This document shows positions 44,581 to 53,340 of a DNA stretch of 64,000 nucleotides, one piece after another. The position numbers were made by a program, and so were the translations under genes. Source of the stretch: HGM04593 sp045631205 (GTDB taxonomy: Bacteria > Bacteroidota > Bacteroidia > Bacteroidales > Bacteroidaceae); the NCBI GenBank assembly GCA_045631205.1, contig JAZQUI010000036.1:72160-136159 (forward strand), read 5' to 3'. Within the stretch, counting starts at the first letter, position 1; every line of letters begins with the position of its first letter. The notes under the pieces are model-generated. The model did no database searches and was not told the origin of the DNA. It saw only the letters and a program-made list of their open reading frames with translations.

Positions 44581-45561
44581 TTAGATGATTTTTTCCAGAA
44601 TTTTGTCGAGAACCCAATTGGTTGGTGTTGCGCTTATGCTGTCGCAAGTGCAGGTGCTTTTGCGTTGCAAATGTTCTACAATGTTTCTTATAAGCGGCAA
44701 TTGAACATAAGGCGGGTTGGGTACATTGTACTCTTTTACTCCATCTTCGCCTTTGTATATTATGGGTGTGAAAGTGAATACTGAGAATCTTAAACTGCCT
44801 TTGCTACCGAATATTTCTATGCTGTCTTCTTTCGACGATTCGTCGGATACGAAACACCATGAGCCGGAGCCGGGTATGCCGTTCTCAAATTGGAAACATG
44901 CACTTACGGTATCTTCGGCTTTGTAGAGACCGCCACGGTTGGTTGCGTATCCCTCTGCAAAGAGAATGCAGCCGAGCATCTCTTGCAACAAGTCTATCTG
45001 GTGTGGTGCAAGGTCGTAAAAGTATCCGCCACCAGCAATGTCGGGGTTAACGCGCCACGGGAGGTTTTCGCGGTTATAGTCAAGGTCACGAGGTGGTACG
45101 GCAAAGCGTATCTGCACGTTTAGCACTTGTCCTATGAGTGGCAATAGTTTCTTTACTTTTATGAAATATGGGAGATAACGGCGGTAGTATGCCACAAAAC
45201 ATGGTATGCCAGTTTCACGTGATACTCGGTTTATACGTGTACAATCCTCGTAACTTGCCGCAAGTGGCTTTTCTACATAAACAGGTTTGCCGGCCTTCAT
45301 TGCCATAATTGCAAATGTGGCATGCGACGATGGAGGCGTTGCTATATATATGGCGTTTACATTGGGGTCGTCAATGAGTGCTTGCGCATCGGTATAGTAA
45401 TGCGGAATATTATGTCGGCGCGCATAATCCTTAGTTTTGTCCTTGTCGCGTCCCATAACGGCTACAACCTCGGAACCTTTGACAAGGTTAAATGCGGGGC
45501 CGCTCTTTTTTTCAGTAGCTTCGCCGCAACCTATAAATCCCCATTTTATTGTAATGTTCAT
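44581..45561 (-). CDS. Gfo/Idh/MocA family oxidoreductase
   Basis: 326 residues from the ATG at 45561. The Rossmann motif KWGFIGCGEATEKKSGP is followed by AIYIATPPSSHATFA and VYVEKPLAAS (catalytic Lys in EKP). The HQIDLLQEMLG motif contains the usual catalytic His. These NAD(P)-dependent enzymes act on sugars or sugar derivatives; the substrate is unknown. An upstream in-frame extension to 45603 would overlap the porin gene and is rejected. Confidence 0.9.
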   Translation of the reverse strand: MNITIKWGFIGCGEATEKKSGPAFNLVKGSEVVAVMGRDKDKTKDYARRHNIPHYYTDAQALIDDPNVNAIYIATPPSSHATFAIMAMKAGKPVYVEKPLAASYEDCTRINRVSRETGIPCFVAYYRRYLPYFIKVKKLLPLIGQVLNVQIRFAVPPRDLDYNRENLPWRVNPDIAGGGYFYDLAPHQIDLLQEMLGCILFAEGYATNRGGLYKAEDTVSACFQFENGIPGSGSWCFVSDESSKEDSIEIFGSKGSLRFSVFTFTPIIYKGEDGVKEYNVPNPPYVQLPLIRNIVEHLQRKSTCTCDSISATPTNWVLDKILEKII

Positions 45562-45569
45562 ATATGGTA

Positions 45570-47600
45570 TTAGTTGTAGAAGTTCCATGACAACCCTAAC
45601 CATAGAATGGCAGGGTTTAAGGGGTAGTGGGGGACAAGGAAATAGTTCCTGTCACCGCTTCCTTCGTTTATGTGCTGGTATTTTACATAGAAACGTGTCT
45701 GTTTCAAAAGGAAGTTTGCATATATGCTTGCTATTGGGTAATCACCTGTTTTTACTCTATCCTGCGGGTTCTGCAAGCAGAATTGTCCGATGGCTGGTGA
45801 GTAATCGGGGGCGTAATAGCGTGTAAAGTATATTACATCGGCACCAAGCTCGGTGTTAAGAACTTTGGCAATCTTGAACTTTATATATAGGTTGGCATAT
45901 ACATTGAGTGCAGGAAGGTGAAGTACAGCCTCGTTGCTGCTATGCTGGTATGTGGTTTCGGTGTCAATATTCAGTATGCCCCATTTGAAACCTTGTCCCA
46001 AAGTTGCAGAAAAAACTCTGATATTGTCATCGGCTTGTCCTACTGTTATGTTACTGCGGTGGTCGGTGCTGTTGTTCGCAAAGTAGGTGTAGTTTTTTAT
46101 ATTCTCTATTCCGACCTTTATCTTTGTTCTTGTTTTTTCGATATTGGCTTTAAATTCCACTCTTGTCTTGAACTCTTTGTCAAGTTCCTTGTCGTCCCAC
46201 CAATAGTGTTCCGAGTGAAAGTGGCGGTAATAGAACGATGGGCGGTTGTTCTTTATGAATGCATTGGCTTCCAATTGCAGTCCTTTCCCCCATAGTTTGA
46301 GGTTTGCTATTCCTTTTCCTTCCAATGAGAATGCGCCGAGGTCGTCACCCGAAATGGCACTCTCGCCCTGTATCTTGTATTGGAAAATCTTTTTAAGCGT
46401 ACTTTCAATAGCTCCTCCTACGGCGATGGTGTGCTCGTTGTATCGGTGTGCATATTCCTGTCCTGTAAACAGAACGGTGTCGGGCATCGTGTAGCGGTTG
46501 TATTTGTATGATGCGTAAGCTGTTATATTGGCAAAAGCCCATTTTTTGGAACCTTCGCGTAATGAGATTCCGAATCTGTTTTCAAGCGTTACGTTATTGT
46601 ATTTGTCAATAGAGTCGGGGCGTATGAAATTGTAAGCATAGAAGTCGGTAGGCTGGTCGTAACAACGGTATTGTCTTTCTCCGCTTGCGAATTCTATGGT
46701 GTGAATGAGTCGTGCTACGCTCACAAACTCGCGCTCTTGAACTGACTGTGTGTGTGTGCTGTCGCTGTTTGCTTTCTCACGATAGAAACCGAGGTTGTAG
46801 TTGTGGGTAAAGTAGGCTGTATATACTTCGTTACGGTTCCATGTTTTATTAAAGTTTACAGGAATGTCGGCAGGGCTGAAGTTGCTGCTCGATTCGGTCT
46901 CTTCGGGGCGCTTTATGTAGTCATCGTTTACAATACCTCCATTCTCTGTAAGTTTCATATGGTAACGGCTTGCCAGCAGGTGGTAGTTGTATCTATCGCT
47001 TCTGTAATATGAAAATATGGAGAAATTCATCAAGGCTGTTGACTGGTTGTCGTATCGGCCACGGCCGTATAGGTAGTCGAACATACCTCCCACACCGAAT
47101 TTTTTACCGGCATTGGTGGTAAAGTAGGCTCTAAAACGGTCGTCGCCATCGACACGGTTACCCGAAGTGTGGTATGTAAGGTTGGTATAAGGCGATTTAG
47201 TATCAGTGAAGAAAAGTTCGCCAGGGCGTGTGACAAAGTAGTCGTAGGGTGCCAGAAAATCGAACTTCGTATCACTTGGTCGGTTGAAAAAGATGCGTGA
47301 CTGGCGGGGAGTACCCATGTTGCCAAGATAGTTGTACTCGCCATTCATACCCTCGGTTTGGTGCCAGTTCTGATACATGTATTGCAGAGTATCGGCATTT
47401 ACGGGGTTGACTTCGCCAAGCAGTTCATCGATGTGCCATTGGTGTATCTCCATTGGTATCTTTAAATTTCTTTTACTGCTGTCTTTTTCGGCTTTGTAGA
47501 AAGGGTTGAAAACCTCGCCGCTGCCAAAACCATCAGCGTTTTGTGCCATAACGATGCTTGGAAGCAGTGCCGAGAGTATGTATAGGAGTGTCTTTTTCAT
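45570..47600 (-). CDS. Putative beta-barrel porin
   Basis: 676 residues with a signal peptide (PSIVMAQ). Residues 20-90 include the conserved start WHIDELLGEVNPVNADTLQ and NYLGNMGTPRQSRIFFNRP. The rest is a long series of aromatic-ended beta-strands and it closes with NPAILWLGLSWNFYN. This is the Bacteroidota putative-porin family (outer membrane). A small membrane-protein gene ends 3 bases before it on the same strand. Confidence 0.83.
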   Translation of the reverse strand: MKKTLLYILSALLPSIVMAQNADGFGSGEVFNPFYKAEKDSSKRNLKIPMEIHQWHIDELLGEVNPVNADTLQYMYQNWHQTEGMNGEYNYLGNMGTPRQSRIFFNRPSDTKFDFLAPYDYFVTRPGELFFTDTKSPYTNLTYHTSGNRVDGDDRFRAYFTTNAGKKFGVGGMFDYLYGRGRYDNQSTALMNFSIFSYYRSDRYNYHLLASRYHMKLTENGGIVNDDYIKRPEETESSSNFSPADIPVNFNKTWNRNEVYTAYFTHNYNLGFYREKANSDSTHTQSVQEREFVSVARLIHTIEFASGERQYRCYDQPTDFYAYNFIRPDSIDKYNNVTLENRFGISLREGSKKWAFANITAYASYKYNRYTMPDTVLFTGQEYAHRYNEHTIAVGGAIESTLKKIFQYKIQGESAISGDDLGAFSLEGKGIANLKLWGKGLQLEANAFIKNNRPSFYYRHFHSEHYWWDDKELDKEFKTRVEFKANIEKTRTKIKVGIENIKNYTYFANNSTDHRSNITVGQADDNIRVFSATLGQGFKWGILNIDTETTYQHSSNEAVLHLPALNVYANLYIKFKIAKVLNTELGADVIYFTRYYAPDYSPAIGQFCLQNPQDRVKTGDYPIASIYANFLLKQTRFYVKYQHINEGSGDRNYFLVPHYPLNPAILWLGLSWNFYN

Positions 47601-47603
47601 ATT

Positions 47604-47789
47604 TCAGAACATAAATCGCAAAATGAATTCAATCATCTTGAAGGTGATTGCTGCCAGTCCGGTGTAGAGGAATATGGTACCGCTTGCTGCAAAATAGAGA
47701 ATGAATGTGGCTATTGCAGCAACGAGGAATAACAGGTTCAGTATATATCTTATCTTGTTTATTGTATCCACGTTATTCGGTTTTTGCAA
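47604..47789 (-). CDS. Small two-helix membrane protein
   Basis: 61 residues with two predicted membrane helices (about 15-34 and 37-58, LAAITFKMIEFILRF). No motif recognised. It overlaps the 3' end of the DUF4468 gene by 17 bases and lies 3 bases before the porin gene, so it sits in a compact minus-strand operon. The arrangement argues that it is a real gene. Function unknown. Confidence 0.6.
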   Translation of the reverse strand: MQKPNNVDTINKIRYILNLLFLVAAIATFILYFAASGTIFLYTGLAAITFKMIEFILRFMF

Positions 47790-48369
47790 GTTTCTTTTTC
47801 AGTTGCTCCACAAGTGTATTTTTTAGGTCAATGGTTCTTGTGCGGAATTTTCCGTTAAAACGGCGTAAACGACCTTTTTTGTCAATGGCTGTCTCATCGG
47901 TAATGCACTCTTCGGCTGTCATCTTTATACCGCCGTCTTCGGCCTCCTCGTCCCACCAATATGTTATTCGTGACATATTGAACTTGCATAGCTCATTCTC
48001 GCATGTAATAGTAAGGAAATAACTAATTCGTGTACGGTTGAGCACGAATAGTTTCTTCTGGAATACAATATATTCTTCCGATTTTCCTATAACGGTATTT
48101 GGAAATTCCTGCTCGTATTTTTTAAACCCTATTACGGTCGGTTTTACGAATCGCTCGGCAAACCATTCGTTCACTGCATTTTCAATTTCTGTGGCGCTTA
48201 ATCCTTTTGCTGGTATAGTCTCTTCAAAGGTAACCTTGCCGTTTACCATAGGTATGGTGCCTATATTATACTCTGTTTTTATTGTTTTCTCTTTTTTCTT
48301 GAAGAGCTGTGCCTGCATGGTTGTTGCTGAAAGTGTCAACAGCAGTATCAATGGTATTATTCTTTTCAT
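47773..48369 (-). CDS. DUF4468 domain secreted protein
   Basis: 198 residues with a signal peptide (ATTMQAQ). The mature domain VNGKVTFEETIPAKGLSATEIENAVNEWFAERF is the DUF4468 pattern, a small alpha/beta fold with unknown function found in Bacteroidota. The C-terminal 60 residues are basic and helical. First gene of a likely operon with the small membrane protein, porin and oxidoreductase. Confidence 0.8.
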   Translation of the reverse strand: MKRIIPLILLLTLSATTMQAQLFKKKEKTIKTEYNIGTIPMVNGKVTFEETIPAKGLSATEIENAVNEWFAERFVKPTVIGFKKYEQEFPNTVIGKSEEYIVFQKKLFVLNRTRISYFLTITCENELCKFNMSRITYWWDEEAEDGGIKMTAEECITDETAIDKKGRLRRFNGKFRTRTIDLKNTLVEQLKKKLAKTE

Positions 48370-48639
48370 AATTAAAATTTATATTATAGTATTACCTTGC
48401 GAAGATAATATAAAAGTGCAAAGAATGCAAAAGAAAAACCAAGGGCATTTTGTGTTAACTATCATTTGTGGCTAATTTTTCTGTTCGTATTTTTTTTTGC
48501 TCATAAAAATGGTCGCTTATGGCGGTTTGATATATGTTTTTTTGTATTTTTGCGTAGATGTGTCGAAATGTAGGAGACGGTGTTGCTCGTTTTTTTATTA
48601 CGGCTTGTCTGGTTTAGAAATAGTTTAAGAATTTGTTCT

Positions 48640-49236
48640 ATGAATAAAAACGGTTTTTCGGGTTGCTTAAAGCTTTTTATAATTAACATAGTGCTAATGG
48701 TCGCAGTGTTGGTTGGTGTGTGCTATTTTGTATTGGGCTGGCTCGATGCTTACACACAACATGGCACTGTTGTTGAGGTTCCCAATGTGTGTGGTTTGAA
48801 TATTGACAAGGCGGCAGAACTCTTACGTACCCACAAACTTGACTACGAGATAATAGACTATAAATACAAAAAAGGAGCCAAGGAGGATGAGGTTATGGAG
48901 CAGCTTCCTCTGTGTAAGGCACAAGTAAAGGAAGGACGTAAAATACAACTTACGTTAAACTCGGCGAAAGAGCCGTTGAAACCGTTACCCGACATCGTTG
49001 ATAACTGTTCTTTGCGTGAGGCTATTGCACGTCTCACTGCCGCCGGTTTTAAACTTACAGAAAATGTAAAGGTAAGCGGTGAGGTCGATTGGGTGTATGC
49101 TGTGCTTAAAGGTTCCGATACTTTGCAGAATGGAACTCAAATTCCCGTAGGTTCAACTCTTACTCTTTGTGTAGGTGATGGTAGCGAAGAGGTATCAGAG
49201 GGTGAGTTGGTTATTGATAATTCCTGGTTTGAATAG
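48640..49236 (+). CDS. Membrane-anchored PASTA-domain protein
   Basis: 198 residues from the ATG at 48640: a short cytoplasmic start, one membrane helix (about 12-34), and PASTA-like repeats. These include VVEVPNVCGLNIDKAAELL (about 48-66), PLPDIVDNCSLREAIARL (about 122-139) and a third diverged unit ending VGSTLTLCVG. No kinase domain is attached. PASTA domains bind peptidoglycan or lipid II in other proteins. In Bacteroidota such proteins commonly precede rluD, as here (5 bases). Confidence 0.85.
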   Translation: MNKNGFSGCLKLFIINIVLMVAVLVGVCYFVLGWLDAYTQHGTVVEVPNVCGLNIDKAAELLRTHKLDYEIIDYKYKKGAKEDEVMEQLPLCKAQVKEGRKIQLTLNSAKEPLKPLPDIVDNCSLREAIARLTAAGFKLTENVKVSGEVDWVYAVLKGSDTLQNGTQIPVGSTLTLCVGDGSEEVSEGELVIDNSWFE

Positions 49237-49241
49237 TTTGT

Positions 49242-50318
49242 ATGGCCGATATTGATTTGTTTGACGAATTGGATGAAATCCCGGGTGATGAGTTCTCGAG
49301 TGGTGAGGAAACTCTTTTTAAGGAGATACGACTTGTTGCTGATAAGGGGCAGTCGCCTGTGCGCATTGATAAATTCCTGATAGACCACATTGCCAATACT
49401 TCCCGTAATAAAATTCAGCAGGCGGCCGATTCGGGTGCAATATCTGTTAACGGTAAGGTTGTTAAGAGTAATTATAAGGTTAAACCTTGTGACAACATTG
49501 TCATCACAATGAATACTCCGGCTTATGATAGTACAATCGTTGCCGAGGAAATTCCGCTTGATGTTGTGTACGAGGATGATGATCTTATGGTCGTAAATAA
49601 GCCCGCAGGTCTTGTGGTGCATCCTGGATGTGGAAATACTCACGGCACGCTCATAAATGCAGTGGCGTGGCATTTGCGAAATAATAAGGATTTTGATGCC
49701 AATGATCCGCAGGTGGGGCTTGTACACAGAATAGACAAGAATACATCGGGCTTGCTCGTGGTGGCAAAAACTGCTGCGGCAAAGGCGCATCTCGGCATGC
49801 AGTTCTTCAAAAAGACCACCAAACGTACATACAATGCCGTGGTTTGGGGTGCTCTTAAAGAGGATAACGGTACCGTTACCGGGAATATAACCCGCAACCC
49901 GCGTAATCGTTTGCAGATGTGTGTGTCACCCGATGAAACAGTGGGCAAGCACGCGGTAACGCATTATAGGGTGTTGGAGCGCTTGTCTTATGTGTCACTC
50001 GTGGAGTGTAATCTGGAAACCGGGCGTACGCACCAGATAAGGGTACATATGAAACACATCGGGCATATATTGTTCAACGATGATGTTTATGGCGGTGATG
50101 AGATACTTAAGGGTACCAATTTCAGCAAGTATAGCCAATTTGTACGCAACTGCTTCAAGTTGTGTCCGCGTCAGGCGTTACATGCAAAGACTTTAGGCTT
50201 TGTACACCCCACGACCGGTGAGATGATGTTCTTCGACTCGCAGTTGCCGTCTGATTTTGAGGCTCTGCTTGCTGCTTGGCGCAACTACTCACAGGCAAGT
50301 GCAGCCTATAATCAGTAA
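49242..50318 (+). CDS. rluD: RluD-family 23S rRNA pseudouridine synthase
   Basis: 358 residues. An S4 RNA-binding domain (about 42-105, RIDKFLIDHI ... SVNGKVVKSNYKV) precedes the catalytic domain, with the active-site Asp in GLVHRIDKNTSGLLVVAK (about 160). RTHQIRVHMKHIGH follows. The enzyme makes pseudouridines in helix 69 of 23S rRNA; the RluC/RluD subdivision is assigned by the S4 domain and length. It is likely co-transcribed with the PASTA gene. Confidence 0.93.
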   Translation: MADIDLFDELDEIPGDEFSSGEETLFKEIRLVADKGQSPVRIDKFLIDHIANTSRNKIQQAADSGAISVNGKVVKSNYKVKPCDNIVITMNTPAYDSTIVAEEIPLDVVYEDDDLMVVNKPAGLVVHPGCGNTHGTLINAVAWHLRNNKDFDANDPQVGLVHRIDKNTSGLLVVAKTAAAKAHLGMQFFKKTTKRTYNAVVWGALKEDNGTVTGNITRNPRNRLQMCVSPDETVGKHAVTHYRVLERLSYVSLVECNLETGRTHQIRVHMKHIGHILFNDDVYGGDEILKGTNFSKYSQFVRNCFKLCPRQALHAKTLGFVHPTTGEMMFFDSQLPSDFEALLAAWRNYSQASAAYNQ

Positions 50319-50321
50319 TGT

Positions 50322-51167
50322 CTATTTTATTCGCATACTTTTCAACTGCTCGAGGTTGCCGTTGAAAATGTTGATATCGACGTTCTCGGGAATGCCGGGA
50401 ACTTCTCCAATGTCGGAGCATTGCCAAATGAGCCACTTAACATCCTCGTCGAGTGTGCTGATGTAGTAGTGGGCTATCCACGACGGGTATTTGTCAAAGA
50501 ATGGTTCGCTCAAATAGCGTGTCTTGTATTTGCGATATGTGTAGATAATGGGTTTTACACCATAGTGCTTTTCAAGTTCCGTGATAAATGTTTTAAGTTC
50601 CTGCAAGAACTTTACCTTGTCTTTCGGTTTCTCTTCAACATCGACCATGGGTGGCAAGTCGCCCGATGTCAGTTTCGCAGTTTTGATAAACATTCGTGCT
50701 TGTTCGGCACCGGATGATTTTGTGCTGAAGTAGTGGTAGGCACCACGTATGAAACCATGTGTGCGTGCCTCCTTGAAATTTGTTTGGAAGTTGGAGTCTT
50801 CGTAGTCGCGTCCTTCGCTGGCTTTCATATAGACGAAAGAGATGGGCGCTTCAACTGGGTTTTCATTTTTGAATTCTTCCCAGTCTATTATGCCTTGGTG
50901 GCGTGAGATGTCTATGCCGAACACTGTGTAACCCGAAGGAAGGCATATTTCATAATGCTTTTGCCCGTAACATGGGCGGAAACGATAGAAGTAAGGTCTG
51001 AAAAAAAGAGCGTATATAAGATATAGCGACAATGTTACCACAGTCACTATTATGGAGACATAAATCCAGCGTGGCATAGGGCGACCCACTTCCGGAGATG
51101 ATGAACGGCGGGCGGAAGTATTCTTCCGTCCGCCGGTTCTTTTGCTTATTTTTCTCTTATCTGCCAT
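50322..51167 (-). CDS. GH25 family lysozyme (N-acetylmuramidase)
   Basis: 281 residues. A basic N-terminus and one membrane helix (about 34-56) anchor a GH25 domain: VFGIDISRHQGIIDWEEF (catalytic Asp), SFVYMKASEGRDYEDSNF (catalytic Glu), YHYFSTKSSGAEQARMFI and PIIYTYRKY. It would cleave muramic acid bonds in the periplasm. The C-terminus ends in VDINIFNGNLEQL. The gene converges on rluD with a 3-base gap. Confidence 0.92.
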   Translation of the reverse strand: MADKRKISKRTGGRKNTSARRSSSPEVGRPMPRWIYVSIIVTVVTLSLYLIYALFFRPYFYRFRPCYGQKHYEICLPSGYTVFGIDISRHQGIIDWEEFKNENPVEAPISFVYMKASEGRDYEDSNFQTNFKEARTHGFIRGAYHYFSTKSSGAEQARMFIKTAKLTSGDLPPMVDVEEKPKDKVKFLQELKTFITELEKHYGVKPIIYTYRKYKTRYLSEPFFDKYPSWIAHYYISTLDEDVKWLIWQCSDIGEVPGIPENVDINIFNGNLEQLKSMRIK

Positions 51168-51183
51168 TTAGGCGCGTATGTTA

Positions 51184-52830
51184 TTACTTCTGCTGCTCGA
51201 GGGCAAGAGTTTTAGTTGTCTGGTCGCAAACTTCAGAAGGACCGAAGTACTGGATGGGACCGGGATAGATGTAGCAAGTCTCTTTTGCCCAAGTCTCTCT
51301 GTTGGCTGCGAATGCCTTGAAGGGCGCACCCTCGAGGTCAACCAACGCTTTCTGGATAACGGGCTTCATCTCGCCGTGACGACGCTCCATGTTCATCATC
51401 ATAGTAATGGGGATACCACCAGCAATCCACTCAGCAGCGGGTGCTGTGGTGTTGCGGATAGATGACATATAACCTGTTTTGCCAGCAGCGATAAGCTGTG
51501 TAGCGTTGTAACCGAGAGCGTAGCAGTAGTCAGCATCGTAGTTAGAGGGAGCTGCGCAACGACCCTCGTAACCGAAGAAGTGGTGCTGGGGGTTGAAAGA
51601 ACCTGTGTATTTGCCCTCTTTCTTCCAAGCAGCGAGCTTGTTGCCAACCATCTCTGAAAGAAGTTTCTCTGTCTCGATGAGTGATACCTGTACGTTGCCG
51701 TGGGGGTCGCGGTCCATTGTGAGCTGGCGTGCAACACCTGCGGGAAGGCTTGCGTAAACCTCGCTGTTGTCTTTTGAAAGCTGGTCAATGATGTACTGGC
51801 GTTTTGCGGCGGGCTCAACAGCTGCGTACTCCTCACCTTTGGCTGCCAAAAGGTCGTTGAGCTCTGCGATGAGTGATTTCATTGCGGGGATGAACTCGAT
51901 AAGACCCTCGGGGATGAGTACAGTACCGAAGTTGTTGCCGGCAGCTGCGCGTGAAGCAACGGCCTCGGCGATAGATGTTACGATGTTGTCGAGTGATAGT
52001 GCCTTCTGCTCAACCTCCTCAGAGATGATACAGATGTTGGGCTGTGTCTGCAATGCACACTCGAGAGCGATGTGAGATGCTGAACGACCCATCAATTTGA
52101 TGAAGTGCCAGTATTTGCGTGCAGAGTTACAGTCGCGCTGAATGTTACCGATAACCTCTGAATATACTTTACATGCTGTGTCGAAACCGAAAGATGTCTC
52201 AATGTATGCGTTCTTGAGGTCGCCGTCGATTGTCTTGGGACAGCCGATAACCTGTACGCCGGTGTTTTTTGCTGCGTAGTACTCAGCGAGTACGCAAGCG
52301 TTGGTGTTAGAGTCGTCACCGCCGATGATTACAAGTGCTTTGATGTTGAGCTCCTTGATAATCTCCAAACCTTTGTCGAACTGCTCGATCTTCTCGAGTT
52401 TTGTACGGCCAGAACCGATGATGTCGAAACCACCGGTGTTGCGGTATGCGTCCATAATCTCGGGAGTGATCTCCATATATTTGTGGTCAACAAGACCGCC
52501 GGGGCCCATGAGGAAACCGAAGAGACGGCTGTCTGCGTTCAGTTTTTTGATACCATCGAAAAGGCCGGCAATTACGTTGTGGCCGCCAGGAGCCTGGCCA
52601 CCTGAAAGAATTACACCCACGTTGATTGCAGGGTACTCAACAGCCTCACCACCTTTCTCGAATGTCACGATGGGCAAACCATAGGTGTTGGGGAACATAG
52701 ACTTGATGGCCTCTTGGTCGGCTACCGACTGTGTAGCTGCGCCTTCGGTGATTTTTACAACCTCTTTCAATGCCTGAGGCAACTTGGGCTGATACTCAGC
52801 TCTTGCTTTCTGTAATGCACTAATTTTCAT
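51184..52830 (-). CDS. pfp: Pyrophosphate-dependent phosphofructokinase
   Basis: 548 residues, the long form typical of the plant-like/Bacteroidota PFP. VGVILSGGQAPGGHNVI is the phosphate-site loop. GGDDSNTNACVLAEYY carries the second Asp (GGDD) that favours PPi over ATP. IDGDLKN and MGRSASHIALECAL follow. The reaction is reversible fructose-6-P phosphorylation using PPi. Strong codon bias suggests high expression. It complements pfkA at 17770-18756. Confidence 0.95.
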   Translation of the reverse strand: MKISALQKARAEYQPKLPQALKEVVKITEGAATQSVADQEAIKSMFPNTYGLPIVTFEKGGEAVEYPAINVGVILSGGQAPGGHNVIAGLFDGIKKLNADSRLFGFLMGPGGLVDHKYMEITPEIMDAYRNTGGFDIIGSGRTKLEKIEQFDKGLEIIKELNIKALVIIGGDDSNTNACVLAEYYAAKNTGVQVIGCPKTIDGDLKNAYIETSFGFDTACKVYSEVIGNIQRDCNSARKYWHFIKLMGRSASHIALECALQTQPNICIISEEVEQKALSLDNIVTSIAEAVASRAAAGNNFGTVLIPEGLIEFIPAMKSLIAELNDLLAAKGEEYAAVEPAAKRQYIIDQLSKDNSEVYASLPAGVARQLTMDRDPHGNVQVSLIETEKLLSEMVGNKLAAWKKEGKYTGSFNPQHHFFGYEGRCAAPSNYDADYCYALGYNATQLIAAGKTGYMSSIRNTTAPAAEWIAGGIPITMMMNMERRHGEMKPVIQKALVDLEGAPFKAFAANRETWAKETCYIYPGPIQYFGPSEVCDQTTKTLALEQQK

Positions 52831-52987
52831 ATTGTATTTAAATAAAGTTGGTTCAAACTATTGGCAAATTTCGCTTTTTTTTACGAGATGTAAAAGAGCT
52901 TTGCTGTTTTTTATGCGTTGGATTTGAAATTATTTATAAAAAAGTGCTCTATTTTATTTATTTGTTGCTTCTTTTTGTGGAAATGTG

Positions 52988-52995
52988 TATATTTG
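52988..52995 (+). promoter_or_regulatory. -7 element TATATTTG upstream of the 53062 gene
   Basis: A perfect TAnnTTTG; the nearest TTTG upstream (52961-52964) is 23 bases away. A start near 53002 is consistent with the ATG at 53062, not 53017. Confidence 0.4.
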
Positions 52996-53061
52996 CGGTA
53001 AACGTGAGGAATATTTATGGTTCCCGCGACATTGAATTATAAATTTTATCAATCTCAAATT

Positions 53062-53337
53062 ATGGCAAGCAGAAAAAATTTGAAAAAGGTGATTACTTTT
53101 GTTGTTGATGATATTGCAACAGAGGCGTTTCTTATGTCTTACGATGTGAAAAGCGATACAGAGGCGTGGGTGAATTTGTTCAACAAGATTTTCGCTCTTA
53201 ACAACGATTATATTGCTCGTGTAAGCCACGTAGAGCCCGGTATGTCGGCAAAAAAATATTTTAACGCATTGTGCGACTCTTTCAACGAGGATGCAAAGGC
53301 TCTTGTTGCCGAAATAGCGGAATTATCAAAAAAGTAA
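53062..53337 (+). CDS. Small conserved hypothetical protein
   Basis: 91 residues from the ATG at 53062. No signal peptide; starts SRKNLKKVITFVVDDI and is predicted helical, acidic, with no recognised motif. It directly precedes the amidase-like gene (3 bases), so co-transcription is likely. An in-frame start at 53017 would add 15 residues but lies close to the predicted transcription start. Small proteins of this kind seem common in Bacteroidales. Confidence 0.65.
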   Translation: MASRKNLKKVITFVVDDIATEAFLMSYDVKSDTEAWVNLFNKIFALNNDYIARVSHVEPGMSAKKYFNALCDSFNEDAKALVAEIAELSKK

Positions 53338-53340
53338 ATT

